DNA of 64,000 bases from Buttiauxella agrestis (GCF_900446255.1 NZ_UIGI01000001.1:3436763-3500762), one strand, 5' to 3'. Shown: positions 1-11,642, counted from the first letter of the stretch. Notes: a model not told the origin generated them from the letters alone. Program-made: numbers and translations.

Positions 1-11
1 AGCCTAATTAA

Positions 12-1376
12 TTATGCTGATGCTGGCTTGCGTGGCGGACGACGACGACCATTAGCGCCCGCGGGTTTTGCGCCATCTGCCTGTGGGCGAGATGGGCGAC
101 GCGGTGCATTGCTGCGCTCAGATGATGCGCCACCATTGCCACCACGACGTTGACCCTGGCCTTGACCGCCGCCGTTGCCACGACCGCCGCCACGCTGCTG
201 CTGGCGACCGTTAACGATAGGCTCGGCTGGGATTGTTGGATCCACTTCGTACCCTGGAATCGCCATACGCGGCACTTCACGCTTAAGTACACGTTCAATG
301 TCACGCAGCAGTTTGTGTTCATCAACACACACCAGAGACAGCGCTTCACCCGTTGCCGCAGCACGGCCAGTACGGCCGATACGGTGCACATAGTCTTCCG
401 GTACGTTTGGCAGTTCGTAGTTCACAACGTGTGGCAGTTCTTCGATATCAAGACCACGCGCGGCGATGTCCGTTGCTACCAGCACACGGATGCCACCGTT
501 TTTGAAGTCAGCCAATGCACGAGTACGCGCGCCCTGGCTCTTGTTACCGTGGATGGCCGCCGCGGTGATACCGTCTTTGCCCAGCTGTTCTGCCAGGTGG
601 TTTGCACCATGTTTGGTACGGGTAAACACCAGCACTTGCTGCCAGTTACCTTCGCCAATCATCTGCGATAGCAGCTCTCTTTTACGTTTCTTATCAACGA
701 AGTGAACGTGCTGGGTCACTTGCTCAGAAGCGGTGTTGCGACGCGCCACGGAAACTTCTTCCGGGTTGTGCAACAGCTTTTCAGCCAGGCCTTTAATATC
801 GTCAGAGAAGGTCGCGGAGAACAGCAGGTTCTGGCGACGAGCGGGCAGTTTTGCCAGCACGCGACGGATATCGTGGATAAAGCCCATGTCCAGCATGCGG
901 TCAGCTTCATCCAGTACCAGGATTTCTACCTGGTCTAGTTTGACTGCGTTCTGGTGTTCTAAATCCAGCAGACGGCCCGGTGTTGCCACCAGCACATCGA
1001 CACCGCTACGCAGTTTCATCATCTGTGGGTTAATGCTCACGCCGCCGAAAACCACCAGCGAACGGATATCTAAATATTTGCTGTAGTCGCTGACGTTTTC
1101 GCCAATCTGAGCAGCAAGCTCACGGGTTGGTGTCAGGATCAGCGCGCGCACCGGGCGACGGCCTTTCGCATGCGGCTGTTTGTCTACCAGGCGCTGCAAC
1201 AGCGGCAAGGTGAAACCAGCGGTTTTGCCGGTGCCGGTTTGGGCACTGGCCATCAGGTCACGACCGGCTAAAACAACCGGGATCGCCTGACGTTGAATAG
1301 GGGTAGGCTCACGATAGCCCTGCTCTTCCACTGCACGCAGAATATCGGCGTTCAGGCCGAGAGAATCAAAAGACAT
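12..1376 (-). CDS. rhlE: ATP-dependent RNA helicase RhlE
   Basis: DEAD-box RNA helicase, 454 aa, the same length as the E. coli protein; the family acts in ribosome assembly and RNA turnover. Visible in order are the Q motif ([10 protein letters not shown]), motif I (AQTGTGKT), Ia (PTRELA), DEAD box ([13 protein letters not shown]), motif III (SAT) and motif VI (HRIGRTGR), then a basic Gly/Arg/Gln-rich tail of about 70 residues, probably RNA binding and disordered. The frame stays open upstream to base 1640, but MSFDSLGL at 1376 is the family start and the upstream residues are not conserved. It is divergent from cecR, and CecR is known to act on this intergenic region in E. coli. Confidence 0.96.
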   Translation of the reverse strand: MSFDSLGLNADILRAVEEQGYREPTPIQRQAIPVVLAGRDLMASAQTGTGKTAGFTLPLLQRLVDKQPHAKGRRPVRALILTPTRELAAQIGENVSDYSKYLDIRSLVVFGGVSINPQMMKLRSGVDVLVATPGRLLDLEHQNAVKLDQVEILVLDEADRMLDMGFIHDIRRVLAKLPARRQNLLFSATFSDDIKGLAEKLLHNPEEVSVARRNTASEQVTQHVHFVDKKRKRELLSQMIGEGNWQQVLVFTRTKHGANHLAEQLGKDGITAAAIHGNKSQGARTRALADFKNGGIRVLVATDIAARGLDIEELPHVVNYELPNVPEDYVHRIGRTGRAAATGEALSLVCVDEHKLLRDIERVLKREVPRMAIPGYEVDPTIPAEPIVNGRQQQRGGGRGNGGGQGQGQRRGGNGGASSERSNAPRRPSRPQADGAKPAGANGRRRPPRKPASA

Positions 1377-1590
1377 AGGTACTCCAGAATCGCCCTGACC
1401 GCGAGGTGCGGTGTAGTTTCCAGGGGTTCGTATGACGCCAGTCATTCTGGCGCAAGAGAGGGGCACAAACCACGGTGCCGTAAGCCGCGCAGTGTAACAG
1501 GTTTTGTGACTTTGCGCACAAATTCTATTTTTCGATGCATTCACAAGATAAATGTTTGGAACTGGACACTGCGATATCGAGAGCCTACTC

Positions 1591-1610
1591 TTAATCAATC
1601 GATTGATTAA
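1591..1610. promoter_or_regulatory. Perfect 20-bp palindrome, probable CecR operator
   Basis: TTAATCAATCGATTGATTAA is a perfect inverted repeat in the rhlE-cecR intergenic region, with its 3' end 17 bases before the cecR ATG. TetR-family repressors normally bind such palindromes next to their own gene, and E. coli CecR is known to autoregulate and to control rhlE. Assignment as the CecR site is inference from position and symmetry. Confidence 0.75.
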
Positions 1611-1627
1611 CTTTTTAAGAGGTCGGT

Positions 1628-2323
1628 ATGAACGCGACACCGACGCCGGTCACTTCCCGTGGTGAGCAGGCAAAAAACACGCTAATTACAGCCGCCATCG
1701 CGCAATTTGGCGAATATGGCTTGCACGCCACGACTCGCGATATCGCCGCACTCGCCGGGCAAAACATTGCTGCCATCACCTACTATTTCGGCTCGAAAGA
1801 AGAGCTGTATATGGCGTCCGCACAATGGATTGCTGATTTCATCACCCACAATTTCCAGCCTCACGTCAAACGTGCCGAAGCTATTCTCAGCCAGGAAAAT
1901 CCGGACAAACCGCAGATTCGCGAGCTGATTCATACCGCGTGCGAGCACATGATTATCCTGCTGACTGCCGATGAAACGCTGAACCTGAGCAAATTTATAT
2001 CGCGCGAACAGCTTTCGCCCACTCCGGCCTATCAACTGATTCACGAGCAAGTGATTGCGCCGATGCACACGCATCTCACCACGCTCGTTGGGCACTATAC
2101 GGGTCGCCGCCCCGATGACACCGCCACAATTCTTCACACCCATGCGCTGCTCGGGCAGGTGTTGGCGTTTCGTCTGGGGCGGGAAACCATTTTGCTCCGC
2201 GCCGGTTGGACAACGTTTGATCAAGAAAGCGTGAAACAAATCAGCGATGTGGTGCGCAGCCATATCGATTTCATTTTGCAGGGGTTATCGAGCCAACGAG
2301 GAAATGCCAGCAATGAAAAGTAA
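1628..2323 (+). CDS. cecR: TetR-family regulator CecR (YbiH)
   Basis: TetR/AcrR-type DNA-binding repressor, 231 aa (E. coli about 223). The N-terminal helix-turn-helix lies at about residues 30-58 ([20 protein letters not shown]), followed by the ligand-binding helical domain containing the conserved [14 protein letters not shown] stretch. In E. coli CecR controls its own operon with ybhGFSR and rhlE and affects sensitivity to cefoperazone and chloramphenicol. An AAGAGGT ribosome site precedes the ATG. The 3' end overlaps ybhG by 11 bases, so regulator and exporter are co-transcribed. A perfect palindrome just upstream is its likely operator. Confidence 0.94.
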   Translation: MNATPTPVTSRGEQAKNTLITAAIAQFGEYGLHATTRDIAALAGQNIAAITYYFGSKEELYMASAQWIADFITHNFQPHVKRAEAILSQENPDKPQIRELIHTACEHMIILLTADETLNLSKFISREQLSPTPAYQLIHEQVIAPMHTHLTTLVGHYTGRRPDDTATILHTHALLGQVLAFRLGRETILLRAGWTTFDQESVKQISDVVRSHIDFILQGLSSQRGNASNEK

Positions 2324-3314
2324 AAAGCCGATCGTTATCGCCGTGGTGGTTATCGCGCTTATCGCCGCCGGAACAGGCGGTTGGATGTGGTACAAAAGCC
2401 AGCAAGATCAAGGGCTGACGCTGTACGGTAACGTGGATATTCGCACCGTCAATTTGAGTTTTCGCGTGGGCGGGCGTCTTGCAGCACTCCAGGTGGATGA
2501 AGGCGACGCGATTAAAGCTGGCGAAACGCTGGGTGAGCTGGACCAGGGGCCATACCAAAATGCCCTGCTTCAGGCACAAGCTAACGTCGCCGCGTCACAG
2601 GCCAAGTTTGATTTGATCATCGCCGGATATCGCGATGAAGAAATTGCCCAGGCCGCAGCGCAGGTCAATCAGGCCCAGGCGGCATTTGATTACGCGCAGA
2701 ACTTTTATCAGCGCCAGCAGGGTTTATGGGCCAGACGCGTGATTTCTGCCAACGAGCTGGAAAACGCCCGTTCATCCAGCGACCAGGCCAAAGCCACGCT
2801 GAAAGCAGCGCGCGACAAATTGAGCCAGTACCGCACCGGGAACCGTCCGCAGGAAATTGCCCAGGCGCAGGCCAGCCTGCAACAGGCGAAAGCCCAACTT
2901 GCTCAGGCACAATTAGATTTACAGGACACCACGTTGGTTGCGCCCTCCGATGGCACATTGCTGACCCGCGCAGTTGAACCTGGCAGCATGCTGAATGCCG
3001 GAAGCACCGTGTTAACGCTTTCTCTGACTCGCCCGGTTTGGGTGCGAGCTTACGTCAGCGAAGTGAGCCTGAATCAGGCGAAACCAGGCACCGAGTTGCT
3101 GGTTTACACCGATGGCCGACCGGATAAACCGTATCACGGCAAAATTGGTTTCGTTTCCCCAACCGCTGAGTTCACACCGAAAACCGTCGAAACGCCGGAT
3201 TTGCGCACCGATCTCGTATATCGCCTGCGCATTATCGTCACCGACGCCGATGATGCACTGCGTCAGGGAATGCCGGTCACGGTGAAATTCAATGATGAGA
3301 ACGCGCATGAGTAG
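2313..3314 (+). CDS. ybhG: HlyD-family periplasmic adaptor YbhG
   Basis: Membrane fusion protein of the YbhGFSR exporter, 333 aa. One N-terminal membrane anchor (about residues 6-23) is followed by a biotinyl-lipoyl-like half ([20 protein letters not shown]), a long Ala/Gln-rich coiled-coil hairpin (about 80-205), the second lipoyl half ([15 protein letters not shown]) and a beta-barrel region. It should bridge the inner-membrane permease to an outer-membrane channel such as TolC. I chose the ATG at 2313, which has GAGGA ten bases upstream; an ATG at 2304 is too close to that site. It overlaps both neighbours, in line with a single operon. Confidence 0.94.
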   Translation: MKSKKPIVIAVVVIALIAAGTGGWMWYKSQQDQGLTLYGNVDIRTVNLSFRVGGRLAALQVDEGDAIKAGETLGELDQGPYQNALLQAQANVAASQAKFDLIIAGYRDEEIAQAAAQVNQAQAAFDYAQNFYQRQQGLWARRVISANELENARSSSDQAKATLKAARDKLSQYRTGNRPQEIAQAQASLQQAKAQLAQAQLDLQDTTLVAPSDGTLLTRAVEPGSMLNAGSTVLTLSLTRPVWVRAYVSEVSLNQAKPGTELLVYTDGRPDKPYHGKIGFVSPTAEFTPKTVETPDLRTDLVYRLRIIVTDADDALRQGMPVTVKFNDENAHE

Positions 3315-5055
3315 CCAGGAAGGCATCATTGCCCTGCACGGGCTAATGAAACAGTTCCCGGGGCAGGAAAAGCCTGCGGTCGCACGCCTTGAATGCGAGA
3401 TTCATACCGGCTCAGTGACCGGTCTGGTCGGCCCTGACGGTGCCGGGAAAACCACGCTAATGCGCATGTTGGCCGGTTTATTAAAACCTACAGAAGGCAC
3501 GTCCAGCGTGATTGGGCTTGATCCGGTAGAAGACGACCGCGCTCTACACGCCGTTCTGGGATACATGCCGCAAAAATTTGGCCTGTATGAAGATTTAACG
3601 GTGATGGAAAACCTGAATTTGTACGCCGATTTACGTGGCGTAACGGGCGAGGAACGCAAAAAAACATTTAAGCGCCTGCTGGAATTCACCGCCCTTGGGC
3701 CGTTTACCACCCGGCTTGCCGGGAAGCTCTCCGGCGGCATGAAGCAAAAGCTCGGCCTCGCCTGCACCCTGGTCGGCCAGCCAAAAGTGCTGCTGCTTGA
3801 TGAACCCGGCGTCGGCGTAGACCCGATTTCGCGCCGCGAACTGTGGCAAATGGTGCACGAACTGGCCGGTGACGGCATGTTGATTCTGTGGAGCACGTCG
3901 TATCTCGATGAAGCTGAACAGTGCCGCGATGTGTTGCTGATGAACGAAGGCGAACTGCTCTACCATGGCGCGCCGAAAGAGCTGACGCAGCAAATGGCCG
4001 GGCGCTCGCTGCTGGTGAGTCACGGTGAGGAAAATAATCGCAAGCTGTTGCAACGTGCGTTGAAGTTGCCGCAGGTCAGCGACGGCGTGATTCAGGGGCG
4101 CTCGGTGCGCCTGATCCTCGCCAAAGACGCCTCTATTGAAGATCTCAGCCACGCGCTTGATGTGCCACCCGACAGCATTTCACAAACCGAACCCCGTTTT
4201 GAAGATGCCTTTATCGACCTGCTCGGCGGTGCCGCCACTCAGGAATCGCCGCTGGGGAAAATCCTGCATACGGTAGATGGCACGCCAGGTGAGACGGTGA
4301 TCCGAGCCGAATCATTAACCAAAAAATTCGGCGATTTTGCGGCGACTGACAATGTGGACTTTACCGTCCAGCGCGGAGAGATTTTCGGCCTGCTGGGGCC
4401 GAACGGCGCCGGGAAATCCACCACCTTTAAAATGATGTGCGGCTTGCTGGTGCCGACTTCCGGCAAAGCGCTGGTGCTGGATATGGACTTAAAAACCAGT
4501 TCCGGCAAGGCACGCCAGCATCTGGGTTATATGGCACAAAAATTTTCGCTCTACGGCAACTTAACCGTGGCGCAAAACCTGCGATTTTTCTCCGGCGTGT
4601 ACGGCCTGCGTGGCAAAGCGCAGGAGGAAAAAATCAATCGCATGAGCGAAGCCTTCAGCCTGCAACCCATTATGAACAGCTCCACGGATGCACTGCCGCT
4701 CGGTTTTAAACAACGCCTGGCGCTGGCGTGCTCGTTAATGCATGAGCCGGACATTTTGTTTCTCGATGAACCGACGTCAGGCGTTGATCCGATTACGCGT
4801 CGTGAATTTTGGTTGCACATCAATAGCATGGTGGAAAAAGGCGTCACGGTGATGGTGACGACGCACTTTATGGATGAAGCGGAATACTGTGACCGTATTG
4901 GGCTGGTGTATCGTGGCAAGCTGATTGCCAGCGGCACGCCAGACGACCTGAAAGAGCAAGCGGCCGATGACGAGCAAACTGACCCGACGATGGAACAGGC
5001 GTTTATTACGCTGATTCATCAATGGGATAAGGATCACGAGCATGAGCGAACATAA
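3307..5055 (+). CDS. ybhF: Fused double ATP-binding subunit YbhF
   Basis: ATPase of the YbhGFSR ABC exporter with two nucleotide-binding domains in one chain, about 582 aa. Domain 1 has Walker [10 protein letters not shown], signature LSGGMKQ and Walker [13 protein letters not shown]. Domain 2 (from about residue 325) has GPNGAGKST and [12 protein letters not shown], but its signature reads LPLGFKQ, so the composite ATP sites should be asymmetric. E. coli YbhF has the same LPLGFKQ. The start at 3307 overlaps the ybhG stop by 8 bases; in-frame ATGs at 3292 and 3295 would add five residues. In E. coli YbhF has been linked to tetracycline and cation export. Confidence 0.94.
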   Translation: MSSQEGIIALHGLMKQFPGQEKPAVARLECEIHTGSVTGLVGPDGAGKTTLMRMLAGLLKPTEGTSSVIGLDPVEDDRALHAVLGYMPQKFGLYEDLTVMENLNLYADLRGVTGEERKKTFKRLLEFTALGPFTTRLAGKLSGGMKQKLGLACTLVGQPKVLLLDEPGVGVDPISRRELWQMVHELAGDGMLILWSTSYLDEAEQCRDVLLMNEGELLYHGAPKELTQQMAGRSLLVSHGEENNRKLLQRALKLPQVSDGVIQGRSVRLILAKDASIEDLSHALDVPPDSISQTEPRFEDAFIDLLGGAATQESPLGKILHTVDGTPGETVIRAESLTKKFGDFAATDNVDFTVQRGEIFGLLGPNGAGKSTTFKMMCGLLVPTSGKALVLDMDLKTSSGKARQHLGYMAQKFSLYGNLTVAQNLRFFSGVYGLRGKAQEEKINRMSEAFSLQPIMNSSTDALPLGFKQRLALACSLMHEPDILFLDEPTSGVDPITRREFWLHINSMVEKGVTVMVTTHFMDEAEYCDRIGLVYRGKLIASGTPDDLKEQAADDEQTDPTMEQAFITLIHQWDKDHEHERT

Positions 5056-6181
5056 TCAGGCCGTTTCCTGGCGGCGCGTGCGCGCCCTGTGCGTGAAAGA
5101 AACTCGCCAGATCGTACGCGACCCCAGCAGTTGGTTAATTGCGGTGGTGATTCCGTTACTGCTGTTGTTTATTTTTGGCTACGGTATCAACCTGGACTCC
5201 AGCCGCCTGCGCGTTGGCGTATTGCTGGAACAGCAAAGCGAGGAAGCGCTGAATTTCGCCCACACCATTACCGCATCACCTTACATCGACCCGACCATTA
5301 GCGATAACCGTCAGCATCTTATTCAGTTGATGCAGGCGGGCAAAATTCGCGGTCTGGTGGTTATCCCAACCGACTTCGCGCAAAACATGGCACGCGCAGG
5401 TGCGACGGCTCCGGTGCAGGTTATTACCGATGGCAGCGAACCGAACACCGCCAACTTTGTGCAAGGTTACATGGAGGGTATCTGGCAAATATGGCAACAG
5501 CAACGCGCGGAAGACCGGGGCGAAAAATTTGAACCGCTGATCGACGTGCAGCTCCGTTATTGGTTTAACCCGGCGGCTATCAGCCAGCATTTTATTATCC
5601 CCGGCGCAGTCACCATCATTATGACGGTGATTGGCGCGATTCTGACTTCCCTGGTGGTGGCGCGGGAATGGGAGCGCGGCACCATGGAAGCGTTGCTCTC
5701 GACACAGGTCACACGCACCGAATTACTGCTGTGCAAACTCCTGCCCTATTACGTGCTCGGAATGCTGGCGATGCTGCTGTGTATGCTGGTGTCGGTGTTT
5801 ATTCTCGGCGTGCCCTATCGCGGCTCGCTGCTGATTCTATTCTTTGTAACCAGCCTGTTTTTACTCAGCACATTGGGTATGGGGCTGTTGATTTCGACGA
5901 TTACCCGCAACCAGTTTAATGCCGCCCAGGTGGCGCTCAACGCTGCATTCTTGCCGTCTATCATGTTGTCCGGCTTTATCTTCCAGATTGACAGTATGCC
6001 GGCGATTATCCGCGCGGTGACTTACGTGATTCCTGCCCGTTATTTTGTCAGCACGCTACAAAGTCTGTTTCTGGCGGGGAATATTTCGACTGTATTGATT
6101 ATCAACGTGCTGTTTTTAATTGCTTCGGCGGTGATGTTTATCGGCCTGACGGCGTTAAAGACTAAACGCCGTCTCGACTAG
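5042..6181 (+). CDS. ybhS: ABC-2 type permease YbhS
   Basis: Integral membrane permease of the exporter, 379 aa (E. coli 377). The N-terminal [13 protein letters not shown] segment precedes the first membrane helix; a large periplasmic domain (about 50-175) follows, then five hydrophobic segments in the C-terminal half, the typical ABC-2 layout. It overlaps ybhF by 14 bases and is followed after 9 bases by its paralogue ybhR, with which it should form a heterodimer energised by YbhF. Confidence 0.94.
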   Translation: MSEHNQAVSWRRVRALCVKETRQIVRDPSSWLIAVVIPLLLLFIFGYGINLDSSRLRVGVLLEQQSEEALNFAHTITASPYIDPTISDNRQHLIQLMQAGKIRGLVVIPTDFAQNMARAGATAPVQVITDGSEPNTANFVQGYMEGIWQIWQQQRAEDRGEKFEPLIDVQLRYWFNPAAISQHFIIPGAVTIIMTVIGAILTSLVVAREWERGTMEALLSTQVTRTELLLCKLLPYYVLGMLAMLLCMLVSVFILGVPYRGSLLILFFVTSLFLLSTLGMGLLISTITRNQFNAAQVALNAAFLPSIMLSGFIFQIDSMPAIIRAVTYVIPARYFVSTLQSLFLAGNISTVLIINVLFLIASAVMFIGLTALKTKRRLD

Positions 6182-6190
6182 GGGAACGCG

Positions 6191-7297
6191 ATGTTTTATC
6201 GACTCTGGACTTTAATTCGCAAAGAGCTGCAATCCCTGCTGCGCGAGCCGCAAACCCGCGCGATTTTGATTCTGCCCGTGGTGTTGCAGGTGGTGCTGTT
6301 CCCGTTTGCCGCCACACTTGAAGTTACCAACGCCACTATCGCGATTTATAACGAAGATAACGGCAGCCACTCGGTGGAGCTGACTCAACGTTTTGCACGC
6401 GCCAAAGCGTTTAGCCATGTGCTGTTACTAAAAAGCCCGCAGGAAATCCAGCCGACCATCGACAACCAAAAAGCACTGCTGCTGATTCGCTTCCCGGCCG
6501 ATTTCTCACGTGATATCGCCAGCCTTCAACAAGCCAAACTGCAAATTATTCTCGATGGGCGTAATTCAAACAGTGCGCAAATTGCCGCAAATTACCTGCA
6601 ACAGATTGTGAAGAATTACCAGCAGGAGCTGGTGTCCGGGCAGCCCAAACCGAATAACAGCGAACTGGTGGTCCGCAACTGGTATAACCCGAATCTGGAT
6701 TACAAATGGTTCGTAGTGCCGTCATTGATTGCAATGATCACCACTATCGGCGTGATGATTGTGACGTCACTTTCGGTCGCCCGCGAACGCGAGCAAGGTA
6801 CGCTTGATCAGCTGCTGGTTTCTCCGCTGGCAACCTGGCAAATCTTTGTTGGCAAAGCAGTGCCTGCGCAAATTGTGGCGATTGGCCAGGCAACCATTGT
6901 GCTGGGCGTGGGGATCTGGGGTTATCACATTCCGTTTTCCGGCTCGCTTTTGCTGTTTTACTTCACGATGCTGATTTACGGGTTGTCGCTGGTGGGATTT
7001 GGTTTGTTGATTTCAGCGCTGTGCTCAACGCAACAGCAGGCGTTTATCGGCGTGTTCGTCTTTATGATGCCAGCGATTTTGCTCTCGGGGTATGTTTCAC
7101 CCGTAGAGAATATGCCGGTGTGGCTGCAAAACCTGACGTGGGCAAATCCGATTCGGCATTTCACCGATATCACCAAGCAGATTTATTTGAAGAACGCGAG
7201 TTTTGATATTGTCTGGGGAAGTGTGTGGCCGCTATTGGTTATCGCGGCCACCACGGGTTCAGCGGCGTACTGGATGTTTCGGCGCAAAATTGCCTGA
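6191..7297 (+). CDS. ybhR: ABC-2 type permease YbhR
   Basis: Second permease of the YbhGFSR exporter, 368 aa, with the same architecture as YbhS: an N-terminal helix after [15 protein letters not shown], a periplasmic domain, and C-terminal helices including the conserved [18 protein letters not shown] coupling segment. It is the last gene of the cecR operon. Its last 39 bases overlap the 3' end of the convergent ybhQ. Confidence 0.94.
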   Translation: MFYRLWTLIRKELQSLLREPQTRAILILPVVLQVVLFPFAATLEVTNATIAIYNEDNGSHSVELTQRFARAKAFSHVLLLKSPQEIQPTIDNQKALLLIRFPADFSRDIASLQQAKLQIILDGRNSNSAQIAANYLQQIVKNYQQELVSGQPKPNNSELVVRNWYNPNLDYKWFVVPSLIAMITTIGVMIVTSLSVAREREQGTLDQLLVSPLATWQIFVGKAVPAQIVAIGQATIVLGVGIWGYHIPFSGSLLLFYFTMLIYGLSLVGFGLLISALCSTQQQAFIGVFVFMMPAILLSGYVSPVENMPVWLQNLTWANPIRHFTDITKQIYLKNASFDIVWGSVWPLLVIAATTGSAAYWMFRRKIA

Positions 7298-7669
7298 GGT
7301 TTTATCTTTGGCGAGCAGCGAATAAATAATCGGCCCGGCAATCATCGCAATACCCGCACCAACGAGCAGAAACTTGTTTTCGACGACGCGTGACAACAAC
7401 CACAGGGCAATCATCGCGTTGCCGAAATACCAGGTGGTGGTCAGCTCTTCAAGAAAATCACCGATATCACGTAACCGCCCTGTACGCACACGGTGCAGGG
7501 CGAACATCAAAATCACTGTTGCTGCATACAGCAAACATAGCCCTATGCCGACCGGTATGAGGGTTGCAGTTTTCCAGCCAACGAGCAGCGCACAGACCAC
7601 ACCCAGATGCAGCATTATCTGCCAGCAGCTTAGGCCTGTCGTCACTTGTACACGTTGTTGCCATTTCAT
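7259..7669 (-). CDS. ybhQ: Inner membrane protein YbhQ
   Basis: Small membrane protein of unknown function, 136 aa, the same length as E. coli YbhQ. It has about four hydrophobic segments and the conserved core [15 protein letters not shown]. The start MKWQQRVQV at 7669 has AGGAG about seven bases upstream; the open frame upstream is not conserved. It converges on ybhR with a 39-base overlap and is divergent from ybhP. Confidence 0.9.
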   Translation of the reverse strand: MKWQQRVQVTTGLSCWQIMLHLGVVCALLVGWKTATLIPVGIGLCLLYAATVILMFALHRVRTGRLRDIGDFLEELTTTWYFGNAMIALWLLSRVVENKFLLVGAGIAMIAGPIIYSLLAKDKTSGNFAPKHPVRR

Positions 7670-7801
7670 TATTTCTCTCCTGGCCGCTATTTCCTGTCTT
7701 TCAGAGTACCGCAGTATGCGGAAAATTCCGTAACGCGGCACCTATTTGTGACAGAGACTACACTTTATTTTCATCAGGATGTTAACAATGCCGGGAGAAG
7801 C

Positions 7802-8560
7802 ATGGGTAACAAGTCTCAGCACTTTTCCTTTAAAGTGCTCACAATTAATACACACAAAGGTTTCACCGCACTCAACCGGCGCTTTATTTTGCCGGAGTTG
7901 CGTGATGCGGTGCGCGCAGTTTCCGCCGATATCGTCTGCTTGCAAGAGGTCATGGGCGCCCACGAAGCGCATTCGGTGCGTTTTGAAAACTGGCCGGAAA
8001 CCAGTCATTACGAGTTCCTCGCCGATACGATGTGGAGCGATTTTGCCTATGGCCGCAACGCGGTTTATCCCGAAGGGCATCACGGGAACGCGGTGCTGTC
8101 TCGCTTCCCTATCCATCATTTCGAAAATCGTGATATCTCGGTCGAAGGCCACGAAAAGCGCGGCATGCTGCATTGCCAGATGAATGTGCCGGGCAAAAAT
8201 GTGCGCGTGCATGTGATTTGCGTGCATCTCGGTTTGCGTGATGCACACCGTCAGGCGCAGCTCAATATGCTGTGTCAGTTGGTGAATAATCTTCCGGAAG
8301 GCGAGCCGGTGGTGGTTGCCGGGGATTTCAATGACTGGCAGCAACGCGCCAACCGGCAATTAAAGCAAACGGGTTTGGATGAGGTGTTTACCCGCGCGTC
8401 AGGCCGTCCGGCTCGCACTTTCCCTGCCCGCTTCCCACTGCTGCGCCTGGACCGAATTTATGTGAAAAACGCTTCCGCGAGCGCACCAACCGCCCTGCCG
8501 TTGCATCAATGGCGGCATCTCTCGGACCATGCGCCCCTCGCCGTGGAGATTCATCTATGA
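7802..8560 (+). CDS. ybhP: Endonuclease/exonuclease/phosphatase-family protein YbhP
   Basis: Protein of the EEP (DNase I-like) superfamily, 252 aa. Metal-dependent phosphodiesterase motifs are visible: TINTHKG near the N-terminus, the catalytic Glu in [14 protein letters not shown], and the C-terminal LSDHAPL with the catalytic Asp-His. Substrate is unknown. The start at 7802 follows GGGAGAA and matches the E. coli N-terminus. Its stop overlaps the clsB start in ATGA, so ybhP, clsB and ybhN form one operon, which suggests a membrane-lipid link. Confidence 0.92.
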   Translation: MGNKSQHFSFKVLTINTHKGFTALNRRFILPELRDAVRAVSADIVCLQEVMGAHEAHSVRFENWPETSHYEFLADTMWSDFAYGRNAVYPEGHHGNAVLSRFPIHHFENRDISVEGHEKRGMLHCQMNVPGKNVRVHVICVHLGLRDAHRQAQLNMLCQLVNNLPEGEPVVVAGDFNDWQQRANRQLKQTGLDEVFTRASGRPARTFPARFPLLRLDRIYVKNASASAPTALPLHQWRHLSDHAPLAVEIHL

Positions 8561-9843
8561 AAAATAACTGGCGCGACGGGAACCGGATTTCATTGCTTGA
8601 AAACGGTGATCAGTTTTTCCCTGCGGTATTCAAAGCTATTGAACATGCGCGCAGCAAAGTGCTCCTCGAGACATTTATCTGGTTTGAAGACGATGTCGGC
8701 AAGCAGTTACATAAAGTCTTACTCGATGCGGCACAGCGCGGCGTTAGCATTGAAGTTCTGCTTGATGGCTACGGTTCACCCGATTTAAGCGACAAATTCG
8801 TAGAACAGCTGACAACGGCTGGGGTGCTATTCCGCTATTACGACCCTCGCCCATTGGTGTTTGGGATGCGCACTAATTTATTTCGCCGTATGCACCGAAA
8901 AATCGTGGTGGTTGACGGTTCGGTGGCGTTTGTCGGCGGGATTAACTATTCCGCAGAACAGATGAGCGATTACGGCCCGGAAGCCAAGCAGGATTATTCG
9001 GTAAAAGTCGAAGGGCCGGTGGTGGACGATATTTATCAGTATGTGATTTCTAACTTGCCGGGGAATGACCACAAGCGCCAGTGGTGGCGACGCCGCCGGA
9101 ATCCTGCACAAGAAAACCTCACCCCTGGTGAAGCGCAGGCATTGTTTGTATGGCGTGATAACGACCAGCATCGTGATGATATTGAGCGTTATTATTTGAA
9201 AATGCTCAGTAAAGCCAAACGCGAAGTGATTATTGCTAACGCGTATTTCTTCCCTGGCTACAGGTTACTACATGCGATGCGTAACGCATCACGGCGCGGT
9301 GTTTCGGTGAAGCTCATCGTGCAAGGCGAGCCGGATATGCCGATAGTCAAAGTCGGTGCTCGTCTGCTGTACAACTACCTGGTGCGCTCCGGGGTGAAAA
9401 TCTACGAATACCACCGCCGCCCGCTGCACGGCAAAGTCGCTATTATGGATGACCACTGGGCCACCGTCGGCTCCAGTAATCTTGACCCGCTGAGTTTGTC
9501 GCTAAACCTCGAAGCGAATCTGATTATTTACGACCGCACGTTTAATGACACGCTGCGTGCCAATCTGACCAGTTTGATTGCCAAAGACTGCCATCCGGTC
9601 GTTGAATCAATGCTGCCAAAACGAACCTGGTGGAATCTGGGTAAAAGCGTGCTGGCGTTCCACTTTTTGCGCCACTTCCCGGCCATGGTCGGCTGGTTGC
9701 CTGCACACACGCCCAAACTTGCGCAAGTCATGCCCCCGGCGCAGCCGCATATGGAAACTCAGGACAGAGTTGATATGGGGAATCCGGTTTCCGCCAGTAT
9801 TGAGAGCGACGCTGAAACGGAAAACCAGGGAGTGAAATACTGA
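8557..9843 (+). CDS. clsB: Cardiolipin synthase B
   Basis: Phospholipase-D-superfamily cardiolipin synthase, 428 aa (E. coli about 413). Both HKD motifs are intact: H113-x-K115-x4-D120 (HRKIVVVD) and H291-x-K293-x4-D298 (HGKVAIMD), each followed by a VGG/VGSSN turn. The family makes cardiolipin from phosphatidylglycerol at the inner membrane, and E. coli ClsB can also make phosphatidylglycerol. It starts within the ybhP stop (ATGA) and its own stop shares one base with the ybhN start. The C-terminal tail is a little longer than in E. coli. Confidence 0.95.
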   Translation: MKNNWRDGNRISLLENGDQFFPAVFKAIEHARSKVLLETFIWFEDDVGKQLHKVLLDAAQRGVSIEVLLDGYGSPDLSDKFVEQLTTAGVLFRYYDPRPLVFGMRTNLFRRMHRKIVVVDGSVAFVGGINYSAEQMSDYGPEAKQDYSVKVEGPVVDDIYQYVISNLPGNDHKRQWWRRRRNPAQENLTPGEAQALFVWRDNDQHRDDIERYYLKMLSKAKREVIIANAYFFPGYRLLHAMRNASRRGVSVKLIVQGEPDMPIVKVGARLLYNYLVRSGVKIYEYHRRPLHGKVAIMDDHWATVGSSNLDPLSLSLNLEANLIIYDRTFNDTLRANLTSLIAKDCHPVVESMLPKRTWWNLGKSVLAFHFLRHFPAMVGWLPAHTPKLAQVMPPAQPHMETQDRVDMGNPVSASIESDAETENQGVKY

Positions 9844-10811
9844 TGTCGCACTCTCATCCTAAATGGCGCAAAGCAAAGAAAATCCTCACCTGGCTATTTT
9901 TTATCGCCGTTATCGTATTGCTGGTGGTGTATGCCACAAAGGTTGACTGGCAGGAGGTCTGGGAGGTTATTAGCAACTATAACCGCCTGGCGCTGTTTAG
10001 CGCGGTCGGACTGGTTATCCTGAGCTATCTGATTTACGGCTGTTACGACCTGCTGGCGCGCTCGTATTGTGGGCACAAACTCGCAAAACGACAGGTGATG
10101 CTAGTGTCGTTTATCTGCTATGCATTCAACCTTACGCTCAGTACCTGGGTGGGTGGCATTGGCATGCGCTATCGGCTTTATTCACGGCTTGGGCTACCCA
10201 GCGCCACAATCACGCGCATTTTCTCACTGAGTATTTCAACAAACTGGCTGGGTTACATTCTGCTGGCCGGGGTGATTTTTACCGTGGGTGTGGTGCAGTT
10301 ACCGGATCACTGGTACATCGACGAAACCACGCTGCGGATTTTAGGTGCCGTATTGCTGGCAATTATTGCGGTTTATCTGTGGTTCTGCGCGTTTGCCAAA
10401 CACCGTCATATGACGATTAGAGGCCAGCGCCTGGTGTTGCCATCGTTCAAATTTGCGCTGATGCAGCTCGTCATTTCCAGTAGTAACTGGATGGTGATGG
10501 GCGCAATTATTTGGCTGTTATTGGGTCAGCAGGTGAATTATTTCTTCGTGCTGGGCGTGCTGCTAGTGAGCAGTATCGCCGGAGTGATTGTGCATATCCC
10601 TGCCGGGATTGGCGTGCTGGAAGCCGTGTTTATCGCACTGCTTGCCGGGGAGCATGTCAGCAACGGCACCATTATTGCGGCACTGATTGCCTACCGAATG
10701 CTTTATTTTATCGCCCCGCTGCTGCTGGCGATTGTGTGCTATTTAGGGCTTGAGAGTCGGGCGAAGAAGATACGAGTGAAGAACGAGAAGAAGCAGGGAG
10801 AGAATGCGTAA
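9843..10811 (+). CDS. ybhN: UPF0104-family inner membrane protein YbhN
   Basis: Polytopic membrane protein, 322 aa, with about seven to eight hydrophobic segments and the conserved GGIGMRYRLY and HIPAGIGVLEAVF motifs of the family that includes lysylphosphatidylglycerol flippase/synthase membrane domains. Its co-translation with clsB suggests a role with phospholipids; the exact activity is unknown. E. coli YbhN is about 318 aa. A hairpin starts at the stop codon. Confidence 0.92.
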   Translation: MSHSHPKWRKAKKILTWLFFIAVIVLLVVYATKVDWQEVWEVISNYNRLALFSAVGLVILSYLIYGCYDLLARSYCGHKLAKRQVMLVSFICYAFNLTLSTWVGGIGMRYRLYSRLGLPSATITRIFSLSISTNWLGYILLAGVIFTVGVVQLPDHWYIDETTLRILGAVLLAIIAVYLWFCAFAKHRHMTIRGQRLVLPSFKFALMQLVISSSNWMVMGAIIWLLLGQQVNYFFVLGVLLVSSIAGVIVHIPAGIGVLEAVFIALLAGEHVSNGTIIAALIAYRMLYFIAPLLLAIVCYLGLESRAKKIRVKNEKKQGENA

Positions 10812-10833
10812 GGCGGAGAGATATCCGCCTTAC
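10808..10833. terminator. Hairpin between convergent ybhN and ybhL
   Basis: GTAAGGCGGA and TCCGCCTTAC form a perfect 10-bp stem with a 6-base loop, starting within the ybhN stop codon. There is no good U-tract on either strand, so it may be a weak bidirectional terminator or an mRNA-end stabiliser. ybhM, which lies nearby in E. coli, is absent: only 33 bases separate the two genes. Confidence 0.6.
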
Positions 10834-10844
10834 GTTATACGCAG

Positions 10845-11555
10845 TTAACGGCGGTTGCCGAAAATACGCAGCAACATCAAGAACAAGTTGATGAAGTCGA
10901 GATACAGCGTCAATGCGCCAAGAATCGAATACTTGCGCATGGTTTGTGTATCGCGGGTATCAATTTGCTCGCCGATGTTTTTCAGCTTCTGCGTGTCGTA
11001 GGCCGTCAGACCGACAAACACGATGACGCCGATGTACGTCACCGCCCACATCAGCGCGGTGCTTTTCAGCCACATATTGACCAGTGAAGCTAAAACAATA
11101 CCGATAAGCGCCATAAACAGCATATTGCCAAAGCCGCTCAGGTCGCGTTTGGTGGTGTAGCCGTACAGGCTCATCGCGCCAAACATCCCGCCTGCAACCA
11201 CGAACGTGCTGGCGATAGACGAATAGGTGTAGACGATAAAAATACTGGAAAGCGTCAGACCCGTCAGTGCCGAATAGAGCATGAACAGGCTGGTTGCCAT
11301 ACCCGCACTGAGCTTATGCACCATGCCAGAGAGCACAAACACCAGCCCCAATTGCACGATGATCAGCCCAAAGAAGGTGATTTTGCTGGAAAAGACAAAT
11401 TCCATCACCGCTGGCGTATTTGCGGCGTACCAGGCGATAAATGCCGTCAGTAACAGGCCGCAGGTCATCCAGCCATAAACTTGTGCCATATATGCCTGCA
11501 AACCGGTACGGGATTGCTGCACGATGGTGTCATTGGAACGTGGGAATCGATCCAT
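10845..11555 (-). CDS. ybhL: BAX inhibitor-1 family membrane protein YbhL
   Basis: Seven-helix membrane protein of the Bax inhibitor-1/YccA family, 236 aa (E. coli 234). It begins MDRFPRSNDT and carries the family's GLTAYDTQKLK motif near the C-terminus. Members leak calcium or modulate membrane proteases; the role of YbhL is not established. It follows the moa operon on the same strand after about 90 bases. Confidence 0.92.
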   Translation of the reverse strand: MDRFPRSNDTIVQQSRTGLQAYMAQVYGWMTCGLLLTAFIAWYAANTPAVMEFVFSSKITFFGLIIVQLGLVFVLSGMVHKLSAGMATSLFMLYSALTGLTLSSIFIVYTYSSIASTFVVAGGMFGAMSLYGYTTKRDLSGFGNMLFMALIGIVLASLVNMWLKSTALMWAVTYIGVIVFVGLTAYDTQKLKNIGEQIDTRDTQTMRKYSILGALTLYLDFINLFLMLLRIFGNRR

Positions 11556-11642
11556 GATGCTTCCTTAAGTGAATTACGTTGACCGAATATCAGGCTCAAA
11601 GGCCTGTACCTTAAGATTAACACAACTACATGAAGGTGCCTG

